Shown: piece by piece, positions 8,839 through 15,310 of the stretch | How positions within the stretch are numbered: the stretch's first letter is position 1 | Layout: each line of letters begins with the position of its first letter | From: an uncultured Methanobrevibacter sp. | GTDB taxonomy: Archaea > Methanobacteriota > Methanobacteria > Methanobacteriales > Methanobacteriaceae | Length of the DNA stretch: 21,572 nt | Reading direction: 5' to 3' | Assembly (NCBI RefSeq): GCF_937881195.1 | Contig: NZ_CALGFC010000044.1 | Span: forward strand, 1-21,572 | The notes under the pieces: model-generated | What the model was told of the DNA's origin: nothing | Database searches by the model: none | What the model saw: only the letters and a program-made list of their open reading frames with translations | Position numbers and translations under genes: made by a program

Positions 8839-9492
8839 ATGAAATATTCTAATCAAAACTCTCATAATAAAGTTATATTTATTACTGGAACTCCTGGAAC
8901 CGGTAAAACTTCATTAGCCAACTTTTTGAAAGAAAAATTTTCAGATAATTATATTTCTAAAATAATTAAAATTAGTGAGTTAGCTATACAAAATGATATG
9001 ATTGAGGGTATAGACTCTGATAAAGGATATAAAATAGTCAATATTTCAAAGCTAGATAAAAAAATCAATGAAGAAATTGAAAATTTCATGTTAAATAATT
9101 TAATTTTAGATAGTTCTTCAAATGATATTAATAATATTAAGTCAAATAATAAAAAATATTTTAAGTTATTAATTGTCGAAGGACACCTTTCACATTTATG
9201 TAACTGTAAAAATGTTGATAAGATAATTGTTCTTAGGTTAAATCCAAAAATATTAGAAAAAAGGCTTAAATCTAGGAGTTATTCTGAAAATAAGATTAAT
9301 GAAAACTTAGAAGCTGAAGCACTGGGGGTATGTTCGGCAGAAGCTTATCAAAATTATGCAGATCATCTTAATGAAATTGATACATCTGATTTATCTATTA
9401 ATGAAGTTGCTTCTATTGTTGAAAGCATAATATTTGATGAAAAATCTTTTCCTGTTGGAAAAATAGATTTCATGGATTGGTTTTTATTTTGA
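8839..9492 (+). CDS. AK6/Fap7-type adenylate kinase
   Basis: Proteins of this family are P-loop kinases or ATPases that phosphorylate AMP and, in eukaryotes (Fap7/hCINAP), act in late maturation of the small ribosomal subunit. The P-loop GTPGTGKT spans residues 17-24. The LID-like segment (RLKSRSYSENKINENLEAEA) matches the family's R-x-Y-x-x-x-K-I-x-E-N-x-x-A-E pattern. At 217 residues it is longer than the usual 170-190 because of an Asn/Ser-rich insertion at about residues 86-107. The longest frame starts at TTG 8821, but GTGAT at 8828-8832 places the start at ATG 8839, six bases downstream. Its position between the DRG GTPase gene and the ribosomal block supports a ribosome-biogenesis role. 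The family is clear; in vivo substrate is inferred. Confidence 0.88.
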   Translation: MKYSNQNSHNKVIFITGTPGTGKTSLANFLKEKFSDNYISKIIKISELAIQNDMIEGIDSDKGYKIVNISKLDKKINEEIENFMLNNLILDSSSNDINNIKSNNKKYFKLLIVEGHLSHLCNCKNVDKIIVLRLNPKILEKRLKSRSYSENKINENLEAEALGVCSAEAYQNYADHLNEIDTSDLSINEVASIVESIIFDEKSFPVGKIDFMDWFLF

Positions 9493-9673
9493 TTGTATTT
9501 GAATGTCTATATTTTTAAATTATATTATTTAGCTAATTATATGAAGATACTAATAATAAATATTAATATTAATAAGTATTAGTAATTTTATTAATGTTTA
9601 AGAATATAGTAATCTTTTTAAAGTATAAAATATAAAATCTTTATTGATAGATTATTTGTTTTAAAATAATTTT

Positions 9674-9721
9674 AATTATCATGATAATTTTATTGATTAG
9701 GCCTGATTATTACAATAATCA
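9674..9721. repeat. Two adjacent palindromes in the gap before rnp4
   Basis: AATTATCATGATAATT (9674-9689) is a perfect 16-base palindrome. TGATTATT-AC-AATAATCA (9704-9721) is a perfect 8-bp inverted repeat with a 2-base centre. Their centres are about 31 bases apart, close to three helical turns. They could be operator half-sites or simple hairpins. Distance to the nearest gene start is several hundred bases. Confidence 0.5.
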
Positions 9722-10040
9722 AAAGTTATCATATTATAAAAATTATATTTCTTTATTATATTTAATTATATATTATTATATAATTATTGAATATTGCATA
9801 ACTAAATATATCAAATAATAATTATAAATTTTTTATTTCATAATAATTTTTCATTCACAATATCATTAACAATAATTTTTTGTAATTGTAATAGTTTTAT
9901 TTATTAATTTTAAAATTCTCGCTGAATTTTATTATATTCTTAAAATTATGAAATTATTAAAAATAATTTAACATAAAAAATAATTTAATTATTAAATAAA
10001 AAAAATTATTATCAATGAAATAAAAATTGATAGAAAATCT

Positions 10041-10048
10041 TTTTATAT
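10041..10048 (+). promoter_or_regulatory. TATA box of the rnp4-yhbY transcript
   Basis: TTTTATATA is a near-perfect archaeal TATA element. It predicts a start near 10072 and an unusually long leader of about 140 bases before the TTG at 10216. Confidence 0.5.
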
Positions 10049-10215
10049 AGAAGATACAAAACATTATTATTACTCTTCTACTACCTAAATAGTTGAGACT
10101 AAATTTTTAGATATACTTTTGAAAACATCTAAATTTTACTATCATTACTTGAATAAGCTAAATTTTATAATATTTTTCTTTAATAGTATGTTTTACAATT
10201 ATATGGGGTCTAATA

Positions 10216-10587
10216 TTGCGAAGAGGAAAAAGACCTAAATGGATGATTGATATAGCTAATGAACGTATGAATATTCTATTTTCCATGGCAAAAAAAGAAT
10301 TTTCAAATAATCCTAATAGGTCACATAGATATGTGAGTTTAGCTCGTAAAATATCTAAAAAATATAATACTAAAATCCCTGAAAACTGGAGGCGTAGTTA
10401 CTGTAAAAATTGTTATAAATTTTTAAATCCTTCTAAAAATTCTTCAGTTAGGTTATTTGATGGGGAAGTAAATATTAAATGCCATGAATGTAATGAAGTT
10501 ATGAAAATACCTTATAAAAAGGAAAAGAAAGAAAAGAGGAGAGCTAAAATTGAGTACTATGCCATCAAAAAAAGAAATAATGAATAG
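10216..10587 (+). CDS. rnp4: RNase P protein component 4 (Rpr2/Rpp21 family)
   Basis: This subunit of archaeal ribonuclease P helps the catalytic RNA remove the 5' leader of pre-tRNA, working with the Rpp29 partner. The 123-residue protein has two N-terminal helices (residues 10-57) and a zinc ribbon with Cys63/Cys66 (CKNC) and Cys89/Cys92 (CHEC). A highly basic tail follows. The N-terminal RGKRPKWMI is characteristic of the methanogen family. The start is a TTG with GGGGT about eight bases upstream; no ATG lies in frame before Met10, which is inside the conserved motif. Its end overlaps the yhbY start by about 38 bases, implying translational coupling. Family and role are secure; the start is less certain. 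Confidence 0.92.
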   Translation: MRRGKRPKWMIDIANERMNILFSMAKKEFSNNPNRSHRYVSLARKISKKYNTKIPENWRRSYCKNCYKFLNPSKNSSVRLFDGEVNIKCHECNEVMKIPYKKEKKEKRRAKIEYYAIKKRNNE

Positions 10588-10813
10588 AGCTCTCAATTCT
10601 ATGACAATAAACATTGGGAAAGCTGGAATAAATGAAAATGTTATTGAAGAAATAAAACGCCAGCTTAAAGCAAATGAAATTGTTAAATTAAGATTTGCAA
10701 AGAATATTGCAGATGATAAAGAAGATTATCTTACAGGAATAGTTGAAAAAACAAGATCTAAACTTGTTGATTTAAGAGGAAATGTTGCTGTAATTTACAA
10801 AAAGAAACCATAA
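10550..10813 (+). CDS. YhbY/CRS1-type RNA-binding protein
   Basis: The CRM (YhbY) domain is a small KH-like RNA-binding fold found on pre-ribosomal particles. The protein has 87 residues. The pattern INIGKAGINENVIEEIKRQL, then KANEIVKLRF, then a C-terminal RGNVAVIYKK strand matches YhbY throughout, including the GKxG loop. The start is uncertain. TTG 10550 is eight bases after GGAG (10538-10541), while ATG 10559 (84 residues) begins at a more usual codon but sits 17 bases from that site. Either start lies inside rnp4, so the two genes are very likely co-transcribed and coupled. The context points to tRNA or rRNA maturation; the RNA target is unknown. Confidence 0.88.
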   Translation: MSTMPSKKEIMNRALNSMTINIGKAGINENVIEEIKRQLKANEIVKLRFAKNIADDKEDYLTGIVEKTRSKLVDLRGNVAVIYKKKP

Positions 10814-10901
10814 TTTTAATATTCACTGAAATTTAGTTGTGTGCTTAATATTTCATTGATTTGGTTTAATAATAACAATAAAATTTATTAGGAGAATTAA
10901 T

Positions 10902-11342
10902 ATGACTACTGTATATGATGTACCTGCTGATTTATTAATAAATAAAGTTGCAAAAGATTTTAATGAAAATAATGATAAAATTGATGCTCCAGATTGGACA
11001 AGCTTAGTAAAAACTGGTGTTCATAAAGAAAGAAAACCTGAAAATATTGATTGGTGGTATGTAAGGTGTGCTTCAATTTTAAGAAGAGTTTACATGGATG
11101 GACCTGTTGGAATTAATAGTTTAAGAACTTTCTATGGTGGAAAAAAAGATAGAGGAGTTACTCCAGAAACTTTTAAAAAAGGTAGTGGGGCTATTGTTAG
11201 AGGAGCATTAAACCAACTTGAAGATGCTGGATATATTCAAAAAGTAGATGCTGGAAGAATTGTAACCTCTGAAGGTAAATCTTTCTTAGATAAAACCTCT
11301 GGTGAATTAATCAAAGATATTCCAGAACTTGAAAAATATTAA
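10902..11342 (+). CDS. rps19e: 30S ribosomal protein S19e
   Basis: S19e is a small-subunit protein found only in archaea and eukaryotes, located on the head of the 30S subunit and needed for its maturation. The 146-residue protein has a winged-helix fold. It starts with the typical VYDVPADLLI, continues with PENIDWWYVRCASILRR (about residues 46-62), then GINSLRTFYGG-KKDRG, and ends with the wing region RIVTSEGKSFLD. Length matches the family. ATG 10902 is preceded by GGAG (10892-10895) at six bases. The gene is 88 bases after yhbY and could be read with it, although the spacer has room for its own promoter. Confidence 0.97.
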   Translation: MTTVYDVPADLLINKVAKDFNENNDKIDAPDWTSLVKTGVHKERKPENIDWWYVRCASILRRVYMDGPVGINSLRTFYGGKKDRGVTPETFKKGSGAIVRGALNQLEDAGYIQKVDAGRIVTSEGKSFLDKTSGELIKDIPELEKY

Positions 11343-11670
11343 TTGCCTTTTTAATAGGGTAATTATTTATTTATATTTATTGGTTATTACTAATATTGAT
11401 GCTGATTCATTTAAATTAGCATTTAATTTTATTTAGCTATATTCATCTAATATTATCTATGTTTAGATATTTAATAAATATTTAATGTTATTTTTTAGCA
11501 TGATTTTTTATAGATAATATTATAGATATATTATAATATTTATATCAATCAATACTTTCTGGTTATTGAATTAATTAATAAAATATTAATTACTAATTAT
11601 TTTAATACTAACATCGTTAAGATTGTATATTTATTACATTTTTATAAATATTTAAATTGGAGGTCCTGAA
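11343..11670. other. AT-rich spacer between rps19e and the PDCD5-like gene
   Basis: It contains a terminator-like hairpin (11399-11422) and, near the right end, a possible TATA element (TGTATATTT, near 11626) upstream of a strong GGAGGT ribosome binding site (11659-11664). No other gene was seen. Confidence 0.55.
11399..11430 (+). terminator. Candidate terminator of rps19e
   Basis: ATGCTGA (11399-11405) pairs with TTAGCAT (11416-11422), seven base pairs with one wobble and a 10-base loop, followed by TTAATTTT. It is moderate in strength. Confidence 0.4.
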
Positions 11671-12018
11671 ATGAGTGATCTTGATGAATTGCGCCGTAAA
11701 AGGATGCAAGAGTTACAGCAACAAGCTGCTGCTAATGAAAATCAACAAGTACAGCAACAGATGCAACAACAACAGATGCAACAAGAGATGGAATCACAAA
11801 AAAGGCAATTAATGATGCAAATTTTGACTCCAGAAGCTCGAAGCAGGTTAGCCAACCTTAGATTAACTAAACCAGAATTTGTAGACCAAATTGAAATTCA
11901 ACTTATACAATTGGCTCAAAGTGGAAGAATGAAAGGTAAAATTACTGATGAACAACTTAAAGTTCTTCTAAAGCAGTTATCTGGACAAAAAAGAGATATT
12001 AATATTACTAGAAGATAA
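11671..12018 (+). CDS. PDCD5-like DNA-binding protein
   Basis: Archaeal PDCD5 homologues are small basic three-helix-bundle proteins reported to bind DNA and to contact the translation or chaperonin machinery. The protein has 115 residues. Residues 1-12 (MSDLDELRRKRM) begin the long N-terminal helix. Residues 13-45 are extremely Gln-rich and low in complexity. Residues 46-115 form the conserved core (LTPEARSRLANLRLTKPEFVD... and the DEQLKVLLKQLS helix). The basic C-terminus (KRDINITRR) is typical. The ATG has the strongest ribosome binding site in the window (GGAGGT, six bases away), suggesting abundant expression. The position beside rps19e matches the arrangement I recall in other methanogens. 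Family secure; exact role open. Confidence 0.92.
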   Translation: MSDLDELRRKRMQELQQQAAANENQQVQQQMQQQQMQQEMESQKRQLMMQILTPEARSRLANLRLTKPEFVDQIEIQLIQLAQSGRMKGKITDEQLKVLLKQLSGQKRDINITRR

Positions 12019-12038
12019 TAATTTGATTTAATTTATTT

Positions 12039-12083
12039 ATAATGAGCTATTATAGTGAAATATAATGGGCTATTATAATGAAA
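12039..12083 (+). repeat. 23-base-period direct repeat after the PDCD5-like gene
   Basis: Two imperfect copies of ATAATGRGCTATTATARTGAAA (22 bases each, 12039-12060 and 12062-12083) differ at two positions, both A/G changes. They lie in the spacer between the PDCD5-like and PP-loop genes. Confidence 0.7.
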
Positions 12084-12160
12084 AATTAATTTAATATGTA
12101 TTAATATTTTTAAAATTCAATTAATATATTAAAATAGTATTCAATTTGTATATTAAATTA

Positions 12161-12169
12161 TTATATAAA
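12161..12169 (+). promoter_or_regulatory. TATA box of the PP-loop ATPase gene
   Basis: TTATATAAA predicts a start near 12193. This rules out the upstream TTG 12146 and ATG 12188 as starts, and leaves ATG 12200 or 12212 with a leader of at most 19 bases and no ribosome binding site. Confidence 0.5.
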
Positions 12170-12211
12170 AATTATATTCAAAATTATATGTTTAAATATA
12201 TGAAAAATAAA

Positions 12212-12814
12212 ATGAAAGCTTATGTTTTATATAGTGGAGGAAAAGATAGCTCACTGATGGCTATTCTCCTAAAGAAAATAGGAATAGAAGTTGAACTTGT
12301 AAATGTAAATTTTGGTGTTTATGATTCTTTTATTCCTTCTCAAAAGTCTGCCAAATCTCTTGGAATAAAACATAATGTTTTGAGTTTAGACAAAAATATA
12401 TTGATTAACTCTGTTGATATTATATTAAATGATGGATTTCCTAATAATGGTATTTCTTACCTTCATAAAGCAGTAATTGAAGAATTAGCTAATTTAGCAA
12501 ATGAGAATGAATTTTTAATTATTGCTGATGGGACTCGTCGAGATGATAGGACTCCTAAATTGAATAAAGATGAAATTAGGAGTTTAGAAGATAGAAAAAA
12601 TATTCAATATATTAATCTAGATAGTTTTGGTTATAAAACTATTGATTCTTTAGTTTCAGATTTATTTATTATCACTCAAGAAGAAAGTAATATGGATAAT
12701 AGCTCTGATTACGAAGTAGAAATTCGTTGGTTTATTGATAAGGAAAAAAATCTTAATTCTAGTGAGATATTTCCAAAACATTTTCAGACAAGAGTAATTG
12801 GATTGAATGAGTAA
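12212..12814 (+). CDS. PP-loop superfamily ATPase (adenine nucleotide alpha hydrolase-like)
   Basis: PP-loop enzymes split ATP between the alpha and beta phosphates to activate a substrate by adenylation, as in tRNA thiolation, QueC or asparagine synthase. Residues 8-13 are SGGKDS, the PP motif, at the very N-terminus as usual. A second conserved element is IIADGTRRDDRTPKL at about residues 104-118, typical of the methanogen subgroup annotated as alpha hydrolase. The chosen start at 12212 gives 200 residues and begins MKAYVLYSGG. The longer frame from TTG 12146 would include the predicted TATA box and adds only A/T-rich filler. No cysteine pair or zinc site for thiolation was seen, so the substrate cannot be assigned. 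It sits between the PDCD5-like gene and rpl39e, suggesting an RNA-modification role; that is inference. Confidence 0.82.
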   Translation: MKAYVLYSGGKDSSLMAILLKKIGIEVELVNVNFGVYDSFIPSQKSAKSLGIKHNVLSLDKNILINSVDIILNDGFPNNGISYLHKAVIEELANLANENEFLIIADGTRRDDRTPKLNKDEIRSLEDRKNIQYINLDSFGYKTIDSLVSDLFIITQEESNMDNSSDYEVEIRWFIDKEKNLNSSEIFPKHFQTRVIGLNE

Positions 12815-13023
12815 TTTTAAATAAATATTTGCTTCATTATTAATTTAATGAAATAAGTTAATAGTAAAAATATTAAAAAATAGACAATATAAATATATTT
12901 AGTAGAATCAAGTAAAATATATAAGTAAAATAATATACTAATTTAAGATGATATATAACTCAAAGATAATATATTATTATGGTATAATATTATTACCAAA
13001 ATATATTAATAGAATTAATAGGC

Positions 13024-13031
13024 TTATATAT
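13024..13031 (+). promoter_or_regulatory. Probable TATA box of rpl39e-rpl31e
   Basis: TTATATAT predicts a start near 13055 and a leader of about 95 bases that includes the hairpin at 13084-13121. A weaker alternative, TGTATAATT near 13070, would start transcription within the hairpin. Confidence 0.4.
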
Positions 13032-13083
13032 TATTCATATTTAATTAATTTAAATATTCAATTTAATCTGTATAATTAAGATT

Positions 13084-13121
13084 AATTCTACTGTGGAATG
13101 ATGCTTAACCATAGTAGTATT
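13084..13121 (+). promoter_or_regulatory. Leader hairpin upstream of rpl39e
   Basis: CTACTGTGG (13088-13096) pairs with CCATAGTAG (13109-13117), with one G-U pair. After a T-T mismatch, three more pairs (13084-13086 with 13119-13121) extend the stem. The loop is 12 bases. The stem is more GC-rich than its surroundings. Confidence 0.45.
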
Positions 13122-13150
13122 CACATGATTTATGTTCATATGGTGTAAAA

Positions 13151-13306
13151 ATGAGTAGAAATAAACCATTAGCTAAGAAATTAAGACTAGCAAAAGCTAA
13201 TAAACAAAATAGAAGAGTCCCAATATGGGCTTATGCGAAAACTAAACGTCAATTAAAATACAGACCTAAACCAAGACATTGGAGAAGGAATAATCTTAAA
13301 GTATAG
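13151..13306 (+). CDS. rpl39e: 50S ribosomal protein L39e
   Basis: L39e is a tiny, very basic protein that lines the peptide exit tunnel in archaea and eukaryotes. The 51-residue product begins MSRNKPLAKKLRLAKA and contains RVPIWAYAKTKR and the C-terminal RPKPRHWRRNNLKV, matching the family over its whole length (usually 50-51 residues). GGTG at 13142-13145 precedes the ATG by five bases. The stop TAG at 13304-13306 is immediately followed by the ribosome binding site of rpl31e, so the two are co-transcribed and probably translationally coupled. It is short enough to be missed by length-filtered gene finding. Confidence 0.97.
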   Translation: MSRNKPLAKKLRLAKANKQNRRVPIWAYAKTKRQLKYRPKPRHWRRNNLKV

Positions 13307-13314
13307 GTGTTATT

Positions 13315-13560
13315 ATGGAAAGAACTTACACAATACCTCTTAGGGATGCTAAGAATGTACAAAGGACTATAAGGGCAGCTAAAGCTATCAGAGTAGTGCA
13401 AGAATTCTTAAAAAAACATATGAAATCAGATAATATTAAAATTGATTCATCTGTTAATGAAAAAATCTGGGAAAGAGGAATTAAAAAAATCCCTTCAAAA
13501 ATCAAAGTTAAAGCTGTTAAAGATGATGATGGAGTTGTAGAAGCAACTTTGGCTGAATAA
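13315..13560 (+). CDS. rpl31e: 50S ribosomal protein L31e
   Basis: L31e sits near the exit of the peptide tunnel, next to the binding site of targeting factors. The 81-residue protein starts MERTYTIPLRDAKNVQRTIRAAKAIRVVQEFLKKHMK, the typical family opening, and continues with the IWERGIKKIPSKIKVKA core. Length is standard for archaea (80-90). The ATG is eight bases after the rpl39e stop, with AGGTG overlapping that stop codon. This is the conserved archaeal pair L39e-L31e, followed by aIF6. Confidence 0.97.
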   Translation: MERTYTIPLRDAKNVQRTIRAAKAIRVVQEFLKKHMKSDNIKIDSSVNEKIWERGIKKIPSKIKVKAVKDDDGVVEATLAE

Positions 13561-13701
13561 TATTAAATTATAAATAATATTAAATTATATATTAATAATA
13601 TTAAATTAATATTTTTATTTAAGTTATCAGCAAATACTAAGATTTTAAAGATAAAAATTAAATTATATTAAAAAATTATATTTATATGTGAGGAAGGTAC
13701 A

Positions 13702-14373
13702 ATGCTTGAAAGAATAAATTTAACTGGAAATCCAAATTTAGGAGTATATATTTCAGTAACTGATCAAATAGCTATTGTTCCCTTTAATTTTCCTGAAATA
13801 ATGGAAAATCATATAAAAGAATCATTAGAAGTGGATGTTATACGGACAACTATATCTGGAAGTAATCTATGTGGTGCATTATCTTGTGGAAATTCTAATG
13901 GTATTATATTATCTCCCTATGCATTAGATAGTGAGATTGAATTATTGGAAGAAATTGGGCTTAACATAGCTAAAATTTCTGATAAATATACTGCTGTTGG
14001 AAATATTATTGCAGCAAATGATAATGGTGCTATTATAAGTCCTTTAATCTCTGAAAAATCTGCTAATATTATTGAAGAAACTTTAGATGTTCGGGTTGAA
14101 AGATCAGAGATAGCAGGGTTTAATATTATTGGTTCATTAATTACTGTCACAAATAAAGGAGCTCTTATTCATAGAGAATCATCTAAATCTGAGCTTAAAT
14201 TTGTTGAAAATGTTTTTAAGGTTGAATCGAATATTGGAACTGTTGGTCAGGGTATAAATCTTGTTGGAGCATGTTCTATAGCTAATTCTTTTGGAGCAAT
14301 TGTCCCAGAAAATAGTACTGGTCCTGAAATGGCACGTGTTGAAGAAGCTTTAGGGTTTTTAGAACCTCTTTAA
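13702..14373 (+). CDS. Translation initiation factor 6 (aIF6), ribosome anti-association factor
   Basis: aIF6/eIF6 binds the large subunit and blocks premature joining of the small subunit; it also acts in 50S maturation. The 223-residue protein consists of five repeated alpha-beta units of the pentein fold, visible as recurring patterns such as GNPNLGVYISV, GNSNGIILSPYA, ANDNGAIISPL, VTNKGALIHRE and ANSFGAIVPEN. Its length is typical of archaeal aIF6. The ATG is preceded by GTGAGGAAGGT (13688-13698). A spacer of 141 bases with AATATTAAATTA-type repeats separates it from rpl31e. The classical order L39e-L31e-aIF6-L18Ae is kept here. Confidence 0.96.
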   Translation: MLERINLTGNPNLGVYISVTDQIAIVPFNFPEIMENHIKESLEVDVIRTTISGSNLCGALSCGNSNGIILSPYALDSEIELLEEIGLNIAKISDKYTAVGNIIAANDNGAIISPLISEKSANIIEETLDVRVERSEIAGFNIIGSLITVTNKGALIHRESSKSELKFVENVFKVESNIGTVGQGINLVGACSIANSFGAIVPENSTGPEMARVEEALGFLEPL

Positions 14374-14475
14374 ATTTTCAATATTTGAGTAATATTTTGA
14401 AAATATAATTTAAAAACTGAAATTTTATAATTTAAATTAAAATTACAATTTTACAAACTATTATAATGTGGTATC

Positions 14476-14700
14476 ATGAAAACAAAAATATATAGAATTC
14501 AAGGTAAATTCGCAATGGGTGATCAATCTCAAGTGTTCACTAAAGAATTAAAATCAATGAGTGAAAAAAATATTTATGAAAAGATTTATTCTGAGTTTGG
14601 TAGTAAACATGGGATAAACAGAAATCAAATTATTATTGAAGAAATTAAAGAGATTTCTGCTGATGAAGTTACTGATCCTTTAGTAAAAGCATTATTATAA
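14476..14700 (+). CDS. rpl18a: 50S ribosomal protein L18Ae (LX)
   Basis: The archaeal L18Ae/LX protein is a small large-subunit protein with a single ferredoxin-like domain. The 74-residue product begins MKTKIYRIQGKFAMGDQ, then has FTKELKSMSEKNIYEKIYSEFGSKHGINRNQIIIEEI, the usual LX pattern. Its length agrees with archaeal LX (about 75). The ATG at 14476 has a weak GGTA four bases upstream. The downstream spacer holds a duplicated T-tract element. Clear family member. Confidence 0.95.
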   Translation: MKTKIYRIQGKFAMGDQSQVFTKELKSMSEKNIYEKIYSEFGSKHGINRNQIIIEEIKEISADEVTDPLVKALL

Positions 14701-14713
14701 TTTTATTTTAACA

Positions 14714-14747
14714 CAGTATCTTTTTTATACTCAGTATCTTTTTTATA
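14714..14747 (+). terminator. Duplicated T6 terminator element after rpl18a
   Basis: The 16-base sequence CAGTATCTTTTTTATA occurs twice without mismatch (14714-14729 and 14732-14747), 18 bases apart. Each copy carries a T6 run, the sufficient signal for archaeal RNA polymerase, so two terminators stand in tandem between rpl18a and prefoldin alpha. Confidence 0.6.
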
Positions 14748-14832
14748 TTATTATATGGATTATTAATTTTTATATTTAATTTTTAATAATTAATATTTTA
14801 TAATTATTATATTTTATAATATTTTAGCAGTA

Positions 14833-14840
14833 TTATATAT
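14833..14840 (+). promoter_or_regulatory. TATA box of prefoldin alpha
   Basis: TTATATAT predicts a start near 14864, giving a leader of about 9 bases just overlapping the AAGGTG ribosome binding site (14862-14867). Spacing could be shifted by one or two bases. Confidence 0.45.
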
Positions 14841-14872
14841 GGAAATAAAATTAATTTTATTAAGGTGTAATT

Positions 14873-15310
14873 ATGGAAGATCAGCAAAGATTAGATGAAA
14901 TGGTAAATGAGCTTAATTTATATAAAAGTCAGGCTGAAGTATTACAACAACAAGTTGAGGCTATACAAGCTTCTTTAGCTGAAGTTGAAATATTAGAGTC
15001 AACATTGGAAGATGTAAAGGAAAAAAATTCTTTAGAAGCATTAGTGCCAGTTGGAGCAGGATCTTTCATGAATGCTGAAATCAAAAACACTGATGAGATT
15101 ATTATGAGTGTTGGTGCAGGGGTAGCTATTAAAAAATCTGTTGAAGATGCTAAAGAAACATTATCTTCTCAAAAGGATGAATTAAATGATAGCCTTGATA
15201 AAATGTTAAAAAATCTTCAAAAAATTAGTCAAATTGTAGCACAATTATCTCCTCAGGCTGAAGAGTTAATGAGAAAAGTTCAAGCAAGCAATGCTCAACA
15301 AGCAATGTAA
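14873..15310 (+). CDS. pfdA: Prefoldin subunit alpha
   Basis: Prefoldin is a hexameric (two alpha, four beta) ATP-independent chaperone that captures unfolded chains in tentacle-like coiled coils and passes them to the thermosome. The 145-residue protein has an N-terminal coiled-coil helix (1-50), a central beta-hairpin region (about 53-95, LEALVPVGAGSFMNAEI... and IIMSVGAGVAIKKS) and a C-terminal coiled-coil helix (95-140). The two-hairpin centre and the VPVGAG motif separate it from the beta subunit. The ATG is preceded by AAGGTG at five bases. It lies between rpl18a and ftsY, the order usual in methanogens. The beta subunit is not in this window. Confidence 0.95.
   Translation: MEDQQRLDEMVNELNLYKSQAEVLQQQVEAIQASLAEVEILESTLEDVKEKNSLEALVPVGAGSFMNAEIKNTDEIIMSVGAGVAIKKSVEDAKETLSSQKDELNDSLDKMLKNLQKISQIVAQLSPQAEELMRKVQASNAQQAM

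Larger units (their letters stand above)
9493..10215. other. AT-rich intergenic region with palindromes and a promoter
   Basis: A gap of 723 bases with no convincing open frame. It contains a perfect 16-base palindrome (9674-9689), a perfect 8-bp inverted repeat (9704-9711 with 9714-9721) and a TATA box (10041-10048), followed by a leader of about 140 bases before rnp4. Most of the rest is featureless A/T. Confidence 0.6.
12815..13150. other. Regulatory spacer upstream of rpl39e
   Basis: This spacer contains an inverted repeat TGGTA-N9-TACCA (12980-12998), a TATA box (13024-13031) and a leader hairpin (13084-13121). The remainder is plain A/T. No gene was seen. Confidence 0.6.

Noticed and set aside
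9493..10040. tRNA, rRNA, SRP RNA or C/D-box RNA in the long gap
   Set aside because: No G/C-rich island, no tRNA-like arms and no paired C and D boxes were found by eye.
13561..13612. Repeated AATATTAAATTA units before aIF6 as a defined repeat family
   Set aside because: Low-complexity A/T sequence without consistent unit length.
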